Positions 1-10,959 of a stretch of 64,000 nt of DNA are shown piece after piece. Position 1 is the stretch's first letter. Each line of letters starts with the position of its first letter. The position numbers and the translations under genes were made by a program. The notes below the pieces were generated by a model. It saw nothing but the letters and a program-made list of their open reading frames with translations. It was not told the DNA's origin and did no database searches. The DNA is from Loxodes magnus (taxonomy: Eukaryota; Ciliophora; Karyorelictea; Loxodida; Loxodidae), in the NCBI GenBank assembly GCA_946699065.1, contig CAMPDV010000896.1, positions 62,001-126,000 on the forward strand, given 5' to 3'.

Positions 1-701
1 GATGAATATGTAATAGGACCACCCAACTACCTGAGATACAATAAAAATAGAAAAGAAGAAATATGCTGCATATTTAGAATAAGAACGAGATGTAACGGGA
101 GCCAGGATTGTTTAAAAGAAAGACACCTAGTTGCGACAAGCAAATGCCCTTTCTGTAATGATGCAAGAGAAAACGAAAGGCATATCATAGAAAAATGCTC
201 AGAATACAAAGAAAGTAGATAAATATGTATTAGAAAGTTAAGAATAATAGGAGTAGAGAGACAATGAATGGAACTATTTGATATAATATGAGGTACGGCA
301 AAATTCGAAAAATTCATTAGAACCTAAGAAGAGTAAAAAAGAGCTAAAACTGATTTGATAATAAAAGATTATATCAAAAACATTTTAGAAAAAAGAAAAA
401 AAGGATAATTAGAAAAGAAAATTGAATGAAAAAAAGAAATAGGAAAAGATTATAGAGCAGGAAAAGGATAATTTTTATGAGTTTATAAAAGCTTGATTAA
501 GAAGAAAAGAATTAGAAACGAAAATTAGCAAAGTATGTAAAAAAAATAATGGACACTTGTAACAAAGAATCAATAAAACGTAGATAGATAGAAGAAAGAA
601 GAACAAGAGATAATGAAGAAGAAAATGATGAAGATATGGAACTAATAAGAGAAGAATTTTTATTACCTGAAGGCTTACTTGAAGAAATAGACATGTATTG
701 A
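1..701 (+). CDS. LINE-1 ORF2 C-terminus (partial, 5' end outside window)
   Basis: C-terminal part of a non-LTR retrotransposon polyprotein, downstream of the reverse transcriptase. Read with UAR=Gln and UGA=Trp, it contains a Cys/His knuckle (CPFCNDARENERHIIEKC at about 145-198), the C-x2-C-x7-H-x4-C type found at the end of many LINE ORF2 proteins. The same sequence is present in inverted orientation at 36.1-36.9 kb, which shows it is a repeat. The last residues (EEFLLPEGLLEEIDMY) end at UGA 699-701. The knuckle and this tail are in different frames, so this copy has at least one frameshift between about 480 and 620. The 3' hairpin follows directly. Confidence 0.85.
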
Positions 702-714
702 AACATTTATTAAA

Positions 715-745
715 GAGCTGCGTACCAACGAGGTGCTACGCGCTC
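715..745 (+). other. LINE-1/SINE 3' terminal hairpin
   Basis: GAGC-t-GCG pairs with CGC-GCTC (one bulged U) and an upper helix closes on loop AACGA. In this copy the upper helix is TACC/GGTG. The same hairpin ends the LINE-1 copy at 36.1 kb and at least four SINEs in the window. By analogy with stringent-type LINEs it is probably the reverse transcriptase recognition structure. Confidence 0.75.
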
Positions 746-769
746 TATAATCAAATTTATTTATTTATC

Positions 770-2305
770 TATTTAATTGATTTTATACATTATTGATTTA
801 TGCATTTCCATACCTTAATATAGTTTTCTCCTATAAATATTACCTTCTCTCAAGCAATTTATTTAACTCAGTTTGGTCCAAAGTTATTTTTATAATTTAC
901 TTTTATTAAAATATAAGCATTATTTTAAAATATGTCCTTTTTCTTGTATAATCAACATCTTAATATATTTTTCAGCATATAGATGTAAACAGATTTTTAT
1001 TTTTTATCAATACTTTTAGAGTTTAACATATTTATTATTTTAAATTTTCAAATATAGGTTAATTAATTAAGTCTCTCTTCTATTATTTTATTTGCAAATT
1101 TAACTTTTGCATTTCAGGATTGATTCTAATCATCTTTTTTAATTAATAATTCTAAAATTGAATCTTTACCATAATTTATAATTAAGTCCTTATTTTTTAA
1201 TTATTTCTATGACTTTAATTTTTAAATCTGATATTCTGAGAAATACTTTTGTGTTCTCCTTTTGAAAATTTATGTTTTATTTATTTATTTATTTTTTCCA
1301 AAAAATAACCATAATTTCTATTTTTTCATCAATAAAAAGTATAATAATATTTCAGATTTTTGAGTTGTTTCACCATCATCCTCTCATCCTACAAGTAAAT
1401 TTACCTTACGGATTATAAAAAAGTTTATAAGTGCTTCTTTACTCTGCACTTCATTCTTTATCTTTGTCTTTAACATGTTTTACTCCTATATCTTATTTAT
1501 ATTTGATCTTAGAGTCCATCTTGATATTATTCTAGTAGTTCTGCCTTACTTAAATTACATATAATCAAAAATTATGTTTTCTTACTTTTAGTTTTCTTTC
1601 TTGTAAATAATACTCAAATATTAAATGTATTGAGATATTCTCATCTTTGAAGGAGCAATCTTCTTTCTATTAATTTATCTGTTTTATTAAGCTAGTAATT
1701 AGGAAATTCCATCCATTATTAATTAAAATTTTTAAGTTAATGTAATACTTCAGTTATATTCCAAATAACTCAAACATAACAGTAAATTCTATATAATTTT
1801 CAGTATCATGTTTTTTTTCTTAACTTAACCAACATCATAAATACGCTTATATCTTGATAACTGTTGAGGCCTTTTTATATTTAATATTTTTCCTAATAAA
1901 ATAATTCATTTTCTCTTATATTTTTAGTAATATAGTGCTAGGGTACTTTAGGATATTAACTATTTTAATTCTTTAAAAGAGACTTTAGGAGTTTAGTTAC
2001 TTTGGCGATTTCCTAAGTTCTTTGCTTCTTTATTGTTGGACTCCTAACTTATTTTTAAGAATTTATCAGTTACCAGTCTCATATAAATTAAATGTTCTTT
2101 TGACTATTTGTTTACAAGTGAAATGGAGAATAGTACTAATAAATAAGTGTATGATTAAATAATAAAGTTGATTAAAGTGAGGAAGGAATGTAGAAGTTCT
2201 AAGGCATCTAGTTAGATAAGCAAGATATTCAGTATAGTTCCTCTTATGATTATTAAATACGAAATCTCTCCTAATTTCTGCATCAAGATTTCCAATCATT
2301 TCCAA
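770..2305 (-). CDS. hypothetical protein-coding region
   Basis: Minus-strand coding potential read with UAR=Gln and UGA=Trp. The clearest piece starts at ATG 2305 (MEMIGNLDAEIRRDFVFNNH) and gives 79 codons free of any of the three stop triplets, ending at UGA 2066-2068. Beyond that triplet the strand still reads as Lys/Gln-rich helical sequence to about 780 (for example KTKIKNEVQSKEALINFF), so the UGA may be Trp and the protein longer. No family recognised. The region lies between the LINE-1 end and the kelch gene, and divergent transcription with the latter from about 2.3 kb is plausible. The alternative is two genes or non-coding DNA below 2066. Confidence 0.4.
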
Positions 2306-2389
2306 CTATAAAGTTAGACTCTAACATTTTAACTATTTTCAGCTTTATTAATTACTAATAAACTGATATAGAAATTACTAGCATTTAGA

Positions 2390-3004
2390 AAATTGATAAT
2401 CATTCATATGTGGAATAGACAAGAAGTAACTAATGGATAATATCTGGAAACACACCATAAAAAAATTTACTTTGCTAGAATAAACAAAAAGTGGATTTAA
2501 AGTAAAGGAAAATGAAATTATATTTAATAGAAGCTATCATAGAACTATATAAGTTAACTAAAATTTAGTTTATTTAATAGGTGGAGATGCATCTAGATCA
2601 AATGATATCTATAATATGAAGAGTGATAAATTCACGTAAGAGTTAAAAGATTTTACTATAACCATAAGAACTTTTGACTGTGCTTTAATGTAAATAATTT
2701 TTAAGTTTTTGGAGGGTATAATTTTGATATGAATTAAGCTTTAATCTTTATTTATACATGCAATTTAATAAATTAAGAATGGATAAAATAAGAAATTGAA
2801 CTATCAGGAAGGAGTTCAGCAAGTGAGCTTATCCCTAAAATTAAAAAAGTTACTTTATTAGAAATAGTGAAAGATAACTTAGTAGAACATTAGTCTACAA
2901 CTTTTAAAGCATTAAAGAACATGAATAAGCAATGGAAGAAGTCACGTATACTTAAGCTTTAAAATAAAAGTAGAGTATTTTAAGAATAACTTAAAAAATC
3001 ATGA
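2390..3004 (+). CDS. kelch-repeat protein (short, apparent frameshift)
   Basis: Contains kelch blades: RSYHRTIQVNQNLVYLIGG then DASRSNDIYNM, followed after a one-base frame change near 2690-2710 (T-run) by GGYNFDMNQALIFIYTC and INQEWIKQEIELSG. The Gly-Gly pair, Tyr spacing and Trp positions are those of kelch motifs. The C-terminus is a basic helical tail ending at UGA 3002-3004. Start not fixed; the frame is open upstream to about 2390 (FICGIDKKQLMDNIWKH). It belongs to the same family as the genes at 51.7 and 61.2 kb. It is convergent with the RBR-PARP gene; the two stops are about 95 bp apart. The frame change could be a sequencing error in a homopolymer or decay. Confidence 0.6.
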
Positions 3005-3097
3005 GCAACTTGATATAAAGGCTTAAATAAAATAATCTAAAATGAGATATTTAGTAAACTATTTTAAAGAAAAATACCATTAAATAAATAAAAAACT

Positions 3098-5137
3098 TCA
3101 TTTTTAAGAAAACGATATCAGATATAAAGGTAGGCAATAGTTATTCTCATAAACTATATGCATTCCTTTTCCATCCGTTCTACTGTCATAACGTTTCTAC
3201 TCATTTTCGTTTTCTGTATTCACTTAGTTGTTACTCTATTATTACTGATTGAGTAAAGGTAGTTATTCCAAATTATAGTCTTAAGTTTGCTTTCCAACGA
3301 TAACATCCAGTAATAGTACCTGATATTTATAATCGTGATCTTCTACAGTTTTATGTTTAAAACGTAGACAATAATTAAAATCCTCATGGAAATATATTCC
3401 TCTTCCATACGATCCATTTCTGGAAAGTTTAATATTTAACCCAATAGAATCAGTAATAATAAGACTAGGATTATTAAAACTTGTTCCGTGAAATAGAAAT
3501 TTTCTTTCAACTGGTTATCCATAATATTTACTTAAATTATCTACATTTGCTTAAAATTTCTGATATTAGTCAAAGTTCAAAACCTTTTGAATTTTCTAAA
3601 TGAAGATCTTTTTATTGGCTATAAGTTCCTAAACTCATTACCATTCCACACAGGAAGGGCTTATCTACACTAAATTAAATCTGTTAATCTCATTTATCTT
3701 TTCATAGTCCTTTTTGTTTTTTTCTTCTATGGCTTTTAGCATTTATTTACATAAATTGCTCTATATGTGAGTTTAATTACAGAAGTTGCATATTTATGCC
3801 TAACAGAAAAGACATTTCTAATAAATAATTTAATCTTCATTCAGATTGCTTGTTTCACTATAATACTTATCTAGATACTCTTAAGGTACTCTTAACTATT
3901 CCTAGAGATTTATTAACGGATCTACAACTTCGTTCATAAAAAATGACTTCAGTTCGTAATCTATTTCTTGTGACTTGATAATTTAGTTTAATATTTTTAA
4001 AATTTACTCTTTTTTTATAAAATCTGCCTTAAATCCTTGATAAGCCAGTAATTCTAGTGATTTGTTTATATCATAATCAGTTCATATCAATGCTTAGCAA
4101 CTTTGAAACACTCCAAATCCATTTTCAATTAGATATTTCAAAAATATAGTTTTAGACTCAATAATATTCTCCAAATCATCTATTTCTAACTTTTTATCTT
4201 AGAAGGTATTTTTCCAGGTTTAACTTTGCTATCTTCTATATATTATGCAATTTTTATTTTTACAATAGGAACAAGAACTTATCAATAAGTTATTAAGTCT
4301 AGCAGCTGTAAGTTGCTTTTCTATGTACTCTCGTTTTTAACAGGTCATATTTGAGTGATATTCAAGTAAGCATTAAGAGCATAATTCTGTGTTACAGCTT
4401 TAGCATCTGATATTAAATTAGAATTCAGAAATTATAATCTAATCCTTACATTTCTTACAAGCTATAACTATTTTTCCTTACTATTTTATTGAGTATTGCT
4501 TTATCTATTCCTTATACATTTCAGATATTTATCCTTAAGTGGCTATTTAAACAATATCGCTTTCTTATAGCTTTTAATTACAAACCAAACATTAAATTTC
4601 AAAATCATTTCTGCTTAGTTTATCTTCTAGTCATGGAACTAAGAAGGAGTAGCACAAATAATGCCCACACGATTCCATTTGAATAGTTTCTTCATTTTGT
4701 AAATGATTTGAGCAATGTTAGCATTGTTTTGAACTAAACTTATATTAATCTAATACTTAGTTAATCACTTCGAAATCAATTTACTACTTGCATTCGCATT
4801 AGAAAGAAGCATAAGGAATCATACCATAAAAACTAGGATCAACTTACAAAAGATTAGTAAAAGTTTCTTGAATACAATTAAAGCAATAGAAATGGCCACA
4901 ACTCAATTTGGAAATAAGATTTTTCTTGCTTGTAACTGACGATTATCGTAAGCATTTGACACAAAAGTAATCTTACTAAGTTGGCAGTTTAATTTCAACT
5001 TTGTATTTCTACAAATTAAAATTCTATTAGATTAGATTAGACAAGATTTAAGCGACATATTTTATCTAATTCTAAGAAATGTACTAAGTTGATGAAAATT
5101 GCTTTTGAATTTCATTAAGGTAGCAGTCTCCTTACAT
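3098..5137 (-). CDS. RING-IBR-RING E3 ligase fused to a PARP-type ADP-ribosyltransferase
   Basis: One uninterrupted frame of 679 codons from ATG 5137 to UGA 3098-3100 (UAR=Gln, UGA=Trp). RING-like domain 1 (FCVKC, LSCGHFYCFNC, CEC) is at about 4.98-4.79 kb. A second zinc block (CQHC, CGHYLC, CLVC) is at about 4.72-4.58, an IBR-like block (ACKKC, RCQSC, CSQCLLEYH) at about 4.46-4.33, and a last Cys cluster (KCLFC, CNFC) at about 3.80-3.76. The C-terminal third is a PARP catalytic domain: ERKFLFHGTS, SYGRGIYFHEDFNYC, YQVLLLDVIVGK, YDSR and HIVYENNYCLPLYLISF. His (HGT) and Tyr (GIYF) of the H-Y-E triad are present, but the Glu position aligns with Met (KGMHIVYE), which in known families predicts mono- rather than poly-ADP-ribosylation. 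The protein probably couples ubiquitination with ADP-ribosylation. The frame stays open upstream of 5137, so the N-terminus may be longer. Confidence 0.85.
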
Positions 5138-5299
5138 TTGATAATTAAATTGAAAATAATAGTTTAAATATGCTTTTATAATTTATTTATATTGTAAAAA
5201 TATCTAATAATGCCTATTGAGGAAAATTATGAAATAATATTTGATGCTATATTATATTCTTTTCTGTTTATGACTGATAAATAAAATTAATACTCTTTT

Positions 5300-6050
5300 C
5301 CTAATAAACCTTAAAGCAAGCTATTATTCTATTCTAGCTAGCAAAACTTATATGCATAGCTTTTACTTTGATTCTATATTAAGAAGAAAAATGAAATAGA
5401 TTTTATTGCTCTACTATGAAGTAAGTTTAAGAGTAGTAATCTTTAACTAATTCTCTATAATCTTCAAACAGATAAACAATTAACCTTATAAGAAAGTGCA
5501 TGTTAGTTTCTATTAAATTCTCATTTCTCATACCTTAATATTTAATAAAATATGAGACTCAATATTTGCTTATATGAAGTATATGCTCATAAAAGCTATC
5601 AGTAAAAAAAGAGTTTATTAGATATCATTAATATAATAAAATCAGATTTCATCAGACAAATTAAAGTATAGTGTCAGCATAAAAGTATACAAATCTTAAT
5701 AAGCAACACTAACTTGATAGTACTATATTCAATTACTAGTAAAATATAAACTTCCTGTAAATAAGCAACCATTTTAATAAAATAAAGATACCTAGAAAAA
5801 ACAGTTAAAATCAATATAAAGTATATCTTATGATCATATTCAATTATTAAAGATATATGCTAACCATAAAAACCTATAAAGCATCATTTAGTATATGTAG
5901 AATTAAATCTATTGCTGAATAAATACATATTACTATATTATTTATCTTTAAAAAGAAATTATTAACTACTAACTTTTATCTAAGATTTAATTATTAAATA
6001 CCTTATGCTCAAGAGTTGGGAGCTATTTTTTCTAATTTATTAAAATTTAA
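5300..6050. other. AT-rich spacer
   Basis: Mostly A-rich on the plus strand. Nothing recognisable; may hold the 5' end or promoter of the RBR-PARP gene. Confidence 0.4.
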
Positions 6051-6054
6051 TTTA

Positions 6055-6425
6055 AATAGGGTGGAAAGCCCTCTCCTTCGGACGCTGCTTGGAGGTCCAT
6101 CAAGGCAACAAAAAAATGAGCGTGGATGGAGGATAAATCGGAAGAAGAGAAACCAATAACAAGAGAAGGAAGATGTGACAAGCTGGAGAACTCTGAATGC
6201 CAGGAGGAAACTTTCTTCATCATAGGTCAGGGAAATGTACCCATAATCGCATATTTCATCCTATGCTTTGGAAGGAAAAATTACAGGGATGTACCGCAGG
6301 AAGAGGAAGCAAGGAAAGAGAGAAAAGAGAGACCTATAAAAAAAATTTCGACATTAATTAAAATTATTTTAAAGAGCTGCGCACCAACGAGAGTGCTACG
6401 CGCTCTATAATGAATTTATTTATTT
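6055..6425 (+). mobile_element. SINE-A, copy 1
   Basis: About 370-bp island of higher G+C that starts GGTGGAAAGCCCTCTCCTTC and ends with the LINE-1 hairpin (6374-6405) and an AATTTATTT tail. A second diverged copy lies at 55.06-55.43 kb. A central block at about 6214-6272 (TTCATCATAGGTCAGGGAAA, then GTACCCATAATCGCAT and CTATGCTTTGG) is shared with SINE-C. No obvious tRNA-type A/B boxes. The 3' end indicates mobilisation by LINE-1. Confidence 0.8.
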
Positions 6426-6559
6426 AAAAGGCTTGATTTTGCTAGTATTCTTGTGAAATTTTTTATATAAAATTTCCTTTTAAATAATATAGATGCTTCA
6501 TTTCTTGCCATAATTTTCTTTATTTTATTATTTAAATTTTTTTAATGCTTAGCACCGAT

Positions 6560-7787
6560 TAAGAAGGATTAGATAAAGCCTCAATAGTAAATTTTTTTTT
6601 TGGTTATTTTGATACAGTTATTTTAGATTTTGTGAACCATAGACAGGAGGCCTGCACTTTGGATTCCTAAATCATTTTCATTTTGAGAATTTTATGCTTT
6701 AATTCGGCTGTTTCTCCTGGAAATTCAATTTTAGGTCTTTTTGTTTTGTCAATTCTTCCTTATAGTAGTATATTAATATCGACATATCTTGAAATTCAAG
6801 TAAGTCTGGGGAAATTTAATCAATTTATTCTCTTAGCATCGAATTTTCGTATTTTGGAACACCTCTATCAAGTAAATTTCTTTTACATCGTATGTTGTAT
6901 CTCAATTTTCATTTTACTCAGCCAAGTAACATTCTTCATTTTAAACTATAATGGTCTTATTTTTGCGTTACTATATTTTTTTCTTAATATTTATCTCTTC
7001 GGAACATCCAGATGAGTGTTGGTGTTTTTCTAGCTTCCGAGGACGGGTTAATAAATGAGATGGTTCATTTCTTCTTCTCGTTTCTCCTTTTTAATCATAA
7101 AACTCTCTTAGAGACCTACCATTTTTATATTTTTTATCTAAGATAACTAAATTATTAGGCTAATATATTCTACTTAAATTTAGAAGGAATTAAAAATCTA
7201 TATCTAAAATTAAATTATATTAATAATTGTAGAAACATCTTCTACATCAATTTCAGAGTATTTTCGTACATTAACAGAAAAAATAGAAAAATCAAGCAAA
7301 AATCAAATTTTCAGCATAAGAAAGAATAAAATATTCATGGTCCTCATTTTATTTATTTTTATTTATATGCTTTTACATTAATAAAGTTTCAATACATTAA
7401 TATATTTTAAGAAAACATTTAAATGAAGCTAACCTAATAAATAGTAAGTATTATAGATATTCAAATGTTTTCATTTAATTTTTATATATAATTATTATTA
7501 TTTATGTTTTCCCTTATGAGGTATTTCAATCCCTTTCGGAAGACAGCAGTTCATGCTCCCTGATATAATTAAAAATGTTTGACATCTCCAACTTTAGTGA
7601 GATTGGGAACTCAGGTTTTTTCAAGTTCTCCTCTTCTCTCCTGTTCTTGCCTTAACGCATCTTTTTTGATTTTATAAATTTCTCCACTCAGACTGCAATA
7701 TATTCGATTTAATCTTGCTTCTCCTTGTTCCTTTCTTCTTTTTTCTTGAATCCAATAATTCAATTTTTTCTGCTAGAATTTAAACAT
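6560..7787 (-). CDS. hypothetical coiled-coil protein, probably two exons
   Basis: The N-terminal part begins at ATG 7787 (MFKFQQKKLNYWIQEKRRKE) and continues EARLNRIYCSLSGEIYKIKK and GELEKTWVPNLTKVGDVKHF to about 7500. After an AT-rich gap of about 370 bp that could be an intron, a second block reads from about 7110 to 6600 in another frame (KKEKREEEMNHLIYQPVLGS, NFPRLTWISRYVDINILLQG, KRPKIEFPGETAELKHKIL). Both blocks have natural amino-acid composition and use UAR and UGA as sense codons. No family recognised; exon borders and the end were not determined. It could also be two genes. Confidence 0.5.
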
Positions 7788-7829
7788 TTCCAATATAGGT
7801 AGCATCAGCTTGCAAGATTAAAGAAGCTA

Positions 7830-8830
7830 TAAAATTCAAATAGAAATATTAATTTTAAAATATAATAAAAGATAGAAATTATGCTGGCATGCATAAAGAA
7901 GAAGTATCTTTACAAAAATCATAAAAAGCCTATTTTATAAAAATAATTACTTAAATAAGGAAGAAAAATAAAATTTAATAAAATATAGTGTAAGAATATA
8001 AGACAAGCAAAAAGAGAACTTTTACCTCAGAGAAATAGGACAAAAATTTAGTAATACTGAAAAAGAAGTTTGTGAAAAAGCATACAATATTTAATTATAG
8101 TTTTTAAGAAAAGCTAAATACTTTTAATAAATATCCAAAAATATATTTTATAAAATTAAAAAGATCTCTGAATCAGCAAAATTTTAGTTTTCTTTATTAA
8201 TTTCCAATTCATTAAATATTTATTTATTTTTAATTTAAATTTAAATTTAACTTTAATATTTATATTTATTTTATACTTTATTTTTTAATTATCTATTTTT
8301 TTATTTGATAACTATTTATAAATTTTTAGTTTATTGTAAATAAAAATTATTTTTTATGAAAAACTAATATTTATTGTCTTTATATATTAATTAAAAAATG
8401 TTTCTTAATTTTATAAATTTCTTATTTTTATAATAATTATTTTTAATTTTTTTATTAATTTATCTAAATATAAAAGTTTACAATATCATTTTTCATTTTT
8501 TATTTTGTTGCAATTAAAATTAATCATTTAAAATATTTTCACATACTTATAATATTATTTTAAATTTAAATAATTTTAACTATTTTAGATTTTATTTATT
8601 ACATTTTATTTAATATTTATTAAATCCTTTAAAAGATATACTATTAGCATTTTTAAATTAGGATAGAATTATTTAAATAATATTTCCTAATTATTTTTTT
8701 AATTATTACATTTTGTATAAAATTAGCATGCAATTTACTTTTATATAATCTAATTATTATTATTATGAAATTAAAATGTTCAACATTGCCAATCTGGACA
8801 CCGTTTACAATAAGTTGTTTTATTAGGATA
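7830..8830. other. AT-rich spacer, no gene seen
   Basis: Very A+T-rich with long A/T homopolymers; no feature supported. Confidence 0.5.
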
Positions 8831-8837
8831 TAATAAA

Positions 8838-9690
8838 ATGGCTTCTAAGAAATAACAGAACTTTGAACAAAACATTTAAACAGGAAAATTCTCTAAAAAA
8901 TAAAAAAACGAAATAATTACAATGAGTGAAAGTGAGAAATATGATTGATATGACGAACATTAACCACTTGGGAATACAGAACTAAAAAAACTTCCGACAC
9001 AAACTCAAATAGAAATATTATCTAAGTCATTAAAAGAGTTTATGTTTAAAAATAGATACCTCACTGATAAAGTAGAAAAAATAGAAAAACTAATAACGTC
9101 TTTACTTGAGAAACAATATTAATCATCATAAGAAATAGAAGACAAACTGGAACAAATAATTCTTTAAATTTAATAATAAATTCAGGTAACGCCATTTTCA
9201 ATTTAACAGAATTAATCAGATCCTATGGAAATAGAAAATGAAACCTCAAATTAAAATAAACAGTAAACGTTTATTTAAAATAAGTAGTAAATTTAAATTA
9301 AATAAGTGTTACAGGAATAATAGTTTAAAGGAAAAATAAAATGCTACGTGTGCAATAAATAACACCAATGAAAATACTGCTATTAACTAAGCGAAATTTA
9401 AAGAAAGAATAAATAAGATATTTTTAGAAAACTATTTAGAATATATCCAACATAAAGCGGAAAAATTTATAGAAAAAAATTCTTTAATTCAAATCTTAAT
9501 CCTTGGATAAATAATTAGGACTACATGCAAGATGAAAACTATTCAGAATATTAAAGAATGGTGCACTAATGAAGTGCTACACCGCCTAACTAAGCCTAGT
9601 AGGAATTAAAGAGAAATTAATAGAGACAAGCTGATAGAATAGGTCAGATGGCTGACTACTAAGGCTTTAACAAAGTTTTTTAACTTTTTT
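8838..9690 (+). CDS. Gag-like zinc-knuckle ORF of a short retroelement (element C, copy 1)
   Basis: Frame opens at ATG 8838 (MASKKQQNFEQNIQTGKFSK), has a helical central part (KVEKIEKLITSLLEKQYQSS), a DPMEIENETS segment, then a zinc knuckle CYVCNKQHQWKYC (C-x2-C-x3-H-x4-C, from 9342) in frame with the ATG, and a GKIYRKKFF motif about 30 residues later. The same knuckle-plus-(G)xIY[RK][RK]K arrangement occurs in the ORFs at 9.9 and 62.9 kb, marking a nucleic-acid chaperone like LINE ORF1 or Gag. The end is uncertain: UGA at 9570 may be Trp or stop. A second copy is at 57.95-58.80 kb; both repeats begin at this start codon and end near TTTTTAACTTTT. Confidence 0.7.
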
Positions 9691-10506
9691 TTTTAGCAAC
9701 ACTTCTCATCATTCTTGACTTTCTAATGAAATTATCTTCACTAAGGTCTTCTCAGTTTCTTTGATTTCTTGTTTTTATTATTTCAAAAGGTACTTCACAT
9801 CATTTTCTTCTGTAAATATCTCCATGCTAGTTACAATAGAGTCTCTAGTATTTTTCCTATTCTTTACGCCAAAATTTTCTCTTGAAATTCTAAAATTTTT
9901 AGCAATTCTTGTACAAATGTCACTTACTCTTACAGTAGTAGCATTTCTTCCTTACTTATCTGATTGGTTTTCGATTTATAACCTCTTTTTATTCTATCTC
10001 CATCTAATTTGTCTAATTAGTTATGTTTGTGCTAATATTATTTTGCTTAATAAACTCCAACTCTTGTTTTTATACGATGCTCCAAGCCTTGCTGTTTCTT
10101 ATCTATGTTCAGTTTAAATGTTCCAATATGCTTGGAGTTCCCTTTCTTAGTTTATAATTCTAATCTCTAGGCTATCTTATCCAAGCGATAATAAGTTTCT
10201 TAGTTCTTAATTTTCCTACTTAAGCACTTTAATCTCTTCCTAGAGATTGGATATTTCAAATACTAACTGTTAAATATTTATTTCCTTTTTAATTATCTTT
10301 GATGGAAGTTCTTTTCCTGTTATTATATTAGATTCCTTTCTTTTTATTACTTTAGGAGGTGTTTATTATAGTTATTAGGTTCTTTATTAATTTTGTAAGT
10401 GAGAAGAAGAAGACTCTCGATACTTTTTTTATGCCTGCTTTTTCTCTAGAGCTTTTTTCTCTTCTTTGCTCAAGAAAAAGCCGGGAACAAGATTTTAAGA
10501 CTCCAT
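9690..10506 (-). CDS. Gag/ORF1-like coiled-coil zinc-knuckle protein
   Basis: Starts at ATG 10506 (MESQNLVPGFFLSKEEKKAL), followed by a basic/Ser stretch and a heptad coiled coil (LVFEISNLQEEIKVLKQENQ). The knuckle CYYCKSKWHLYKNC (C-x2-C-x4-H-x4-C, 9902-9943), whose Trp is UGA, and a GDIYRRKW motif lie one frame away from the start, so a one-base shift is inferred near 10070. Compared with the 62.9-kb ORF the knuckle codons differ almost only synonymously (Ser AGT/TCA, Leu TTG/CTA, Tyr TAC/TAT), which supports that frame as the selected one. The alternative downstream frame from the ATG also looks protein-like and ends in UGA UGA near 9726, so the C-terminus is unresolved. Tail-to-tail with element C. 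Confidence 0.65.
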
Positions 10507-10959
10507 TTTTATATATTATTAAAGCTTATAATCAAATTAAATATTACTATTTAATAATTGTAAACTAAAATTAGTGATCAACCATTTCTAGTTACTATAT
10601 TTACATTTATATAACCTATTTTGCTTAACATTAAATATAAGTAATCAATTATATTAAGAGAGACCTTTATAAATAAAAAGTTTTAATCAAATAGTAGTAA
10701 GAAAGTGGACAATTAAAAGACTCTATCTTATAAATTTTAAATTTAAATACTTTGTTTTATGCTTTTATATATGATTTCTATTTAACATAGTTAATAAGAA
10801 ACCTATTTTATTTCATTAATTAGTAAAAAGCTTAAACAAATCCTTTTTTTTATTGTATTTTATAAGCTTATTAACATAAAATGCAACATTTAAAAGTCTC
10901 TCTTCTTAAAAGGATTCATCTCACTACCATCAGTAAACTATACTTTAAGACCTCAAAAG

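Larger units (their letters stand above)
1..770 (+). mobile_element. LINE-1 3' end, right terminus with hairpin and ATTT tail
   Basis: The element runs in from outside the window and ends in the hairpin at 715-745 followed by an AT-rich tail rich in TTTA/ATTT units. The reverse complement of 36.1-36.87 kb matches it almost base for base, so this is a second copy of the same family. Confidence 0.85.

Noticed and set aside
174..317. Short minus-strand ORF with a membrane-like end, also found near 36.7 kb
   Set aside because: Antisense of the LINE-1 C-terminal coding region in both copies.
3560..4020. Frameshifts inside the RBR-PARP gene
   Set aside because: A first reading suggested them, but recounting the A and T runs and checking codon phase at 5135, 4577, 3479 and 3098 showed one continuous frame.
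6683..7015. 110-codon hydrophobic plus-strand ORF
   Set aside because: It is antisense to the better supported minus-strand coding region; its hydrophobicity is the mirror of a Lys/Gln-rich helix.
8838..9690. Alternative frame in element C (ending in LIEQVRWLTTKALTK) as the main product
   Set aside because: It reads well, but the zinc knuckle and IY-basic motif, in frame with the ATG, recur in two other families, so that frame is preferred; the 3' part stays uncertain.
9761..10117. 118-codon hydrophobic plus-strand ORF
   Set aside because: Shadow of the minus-strand Gag-like gene.
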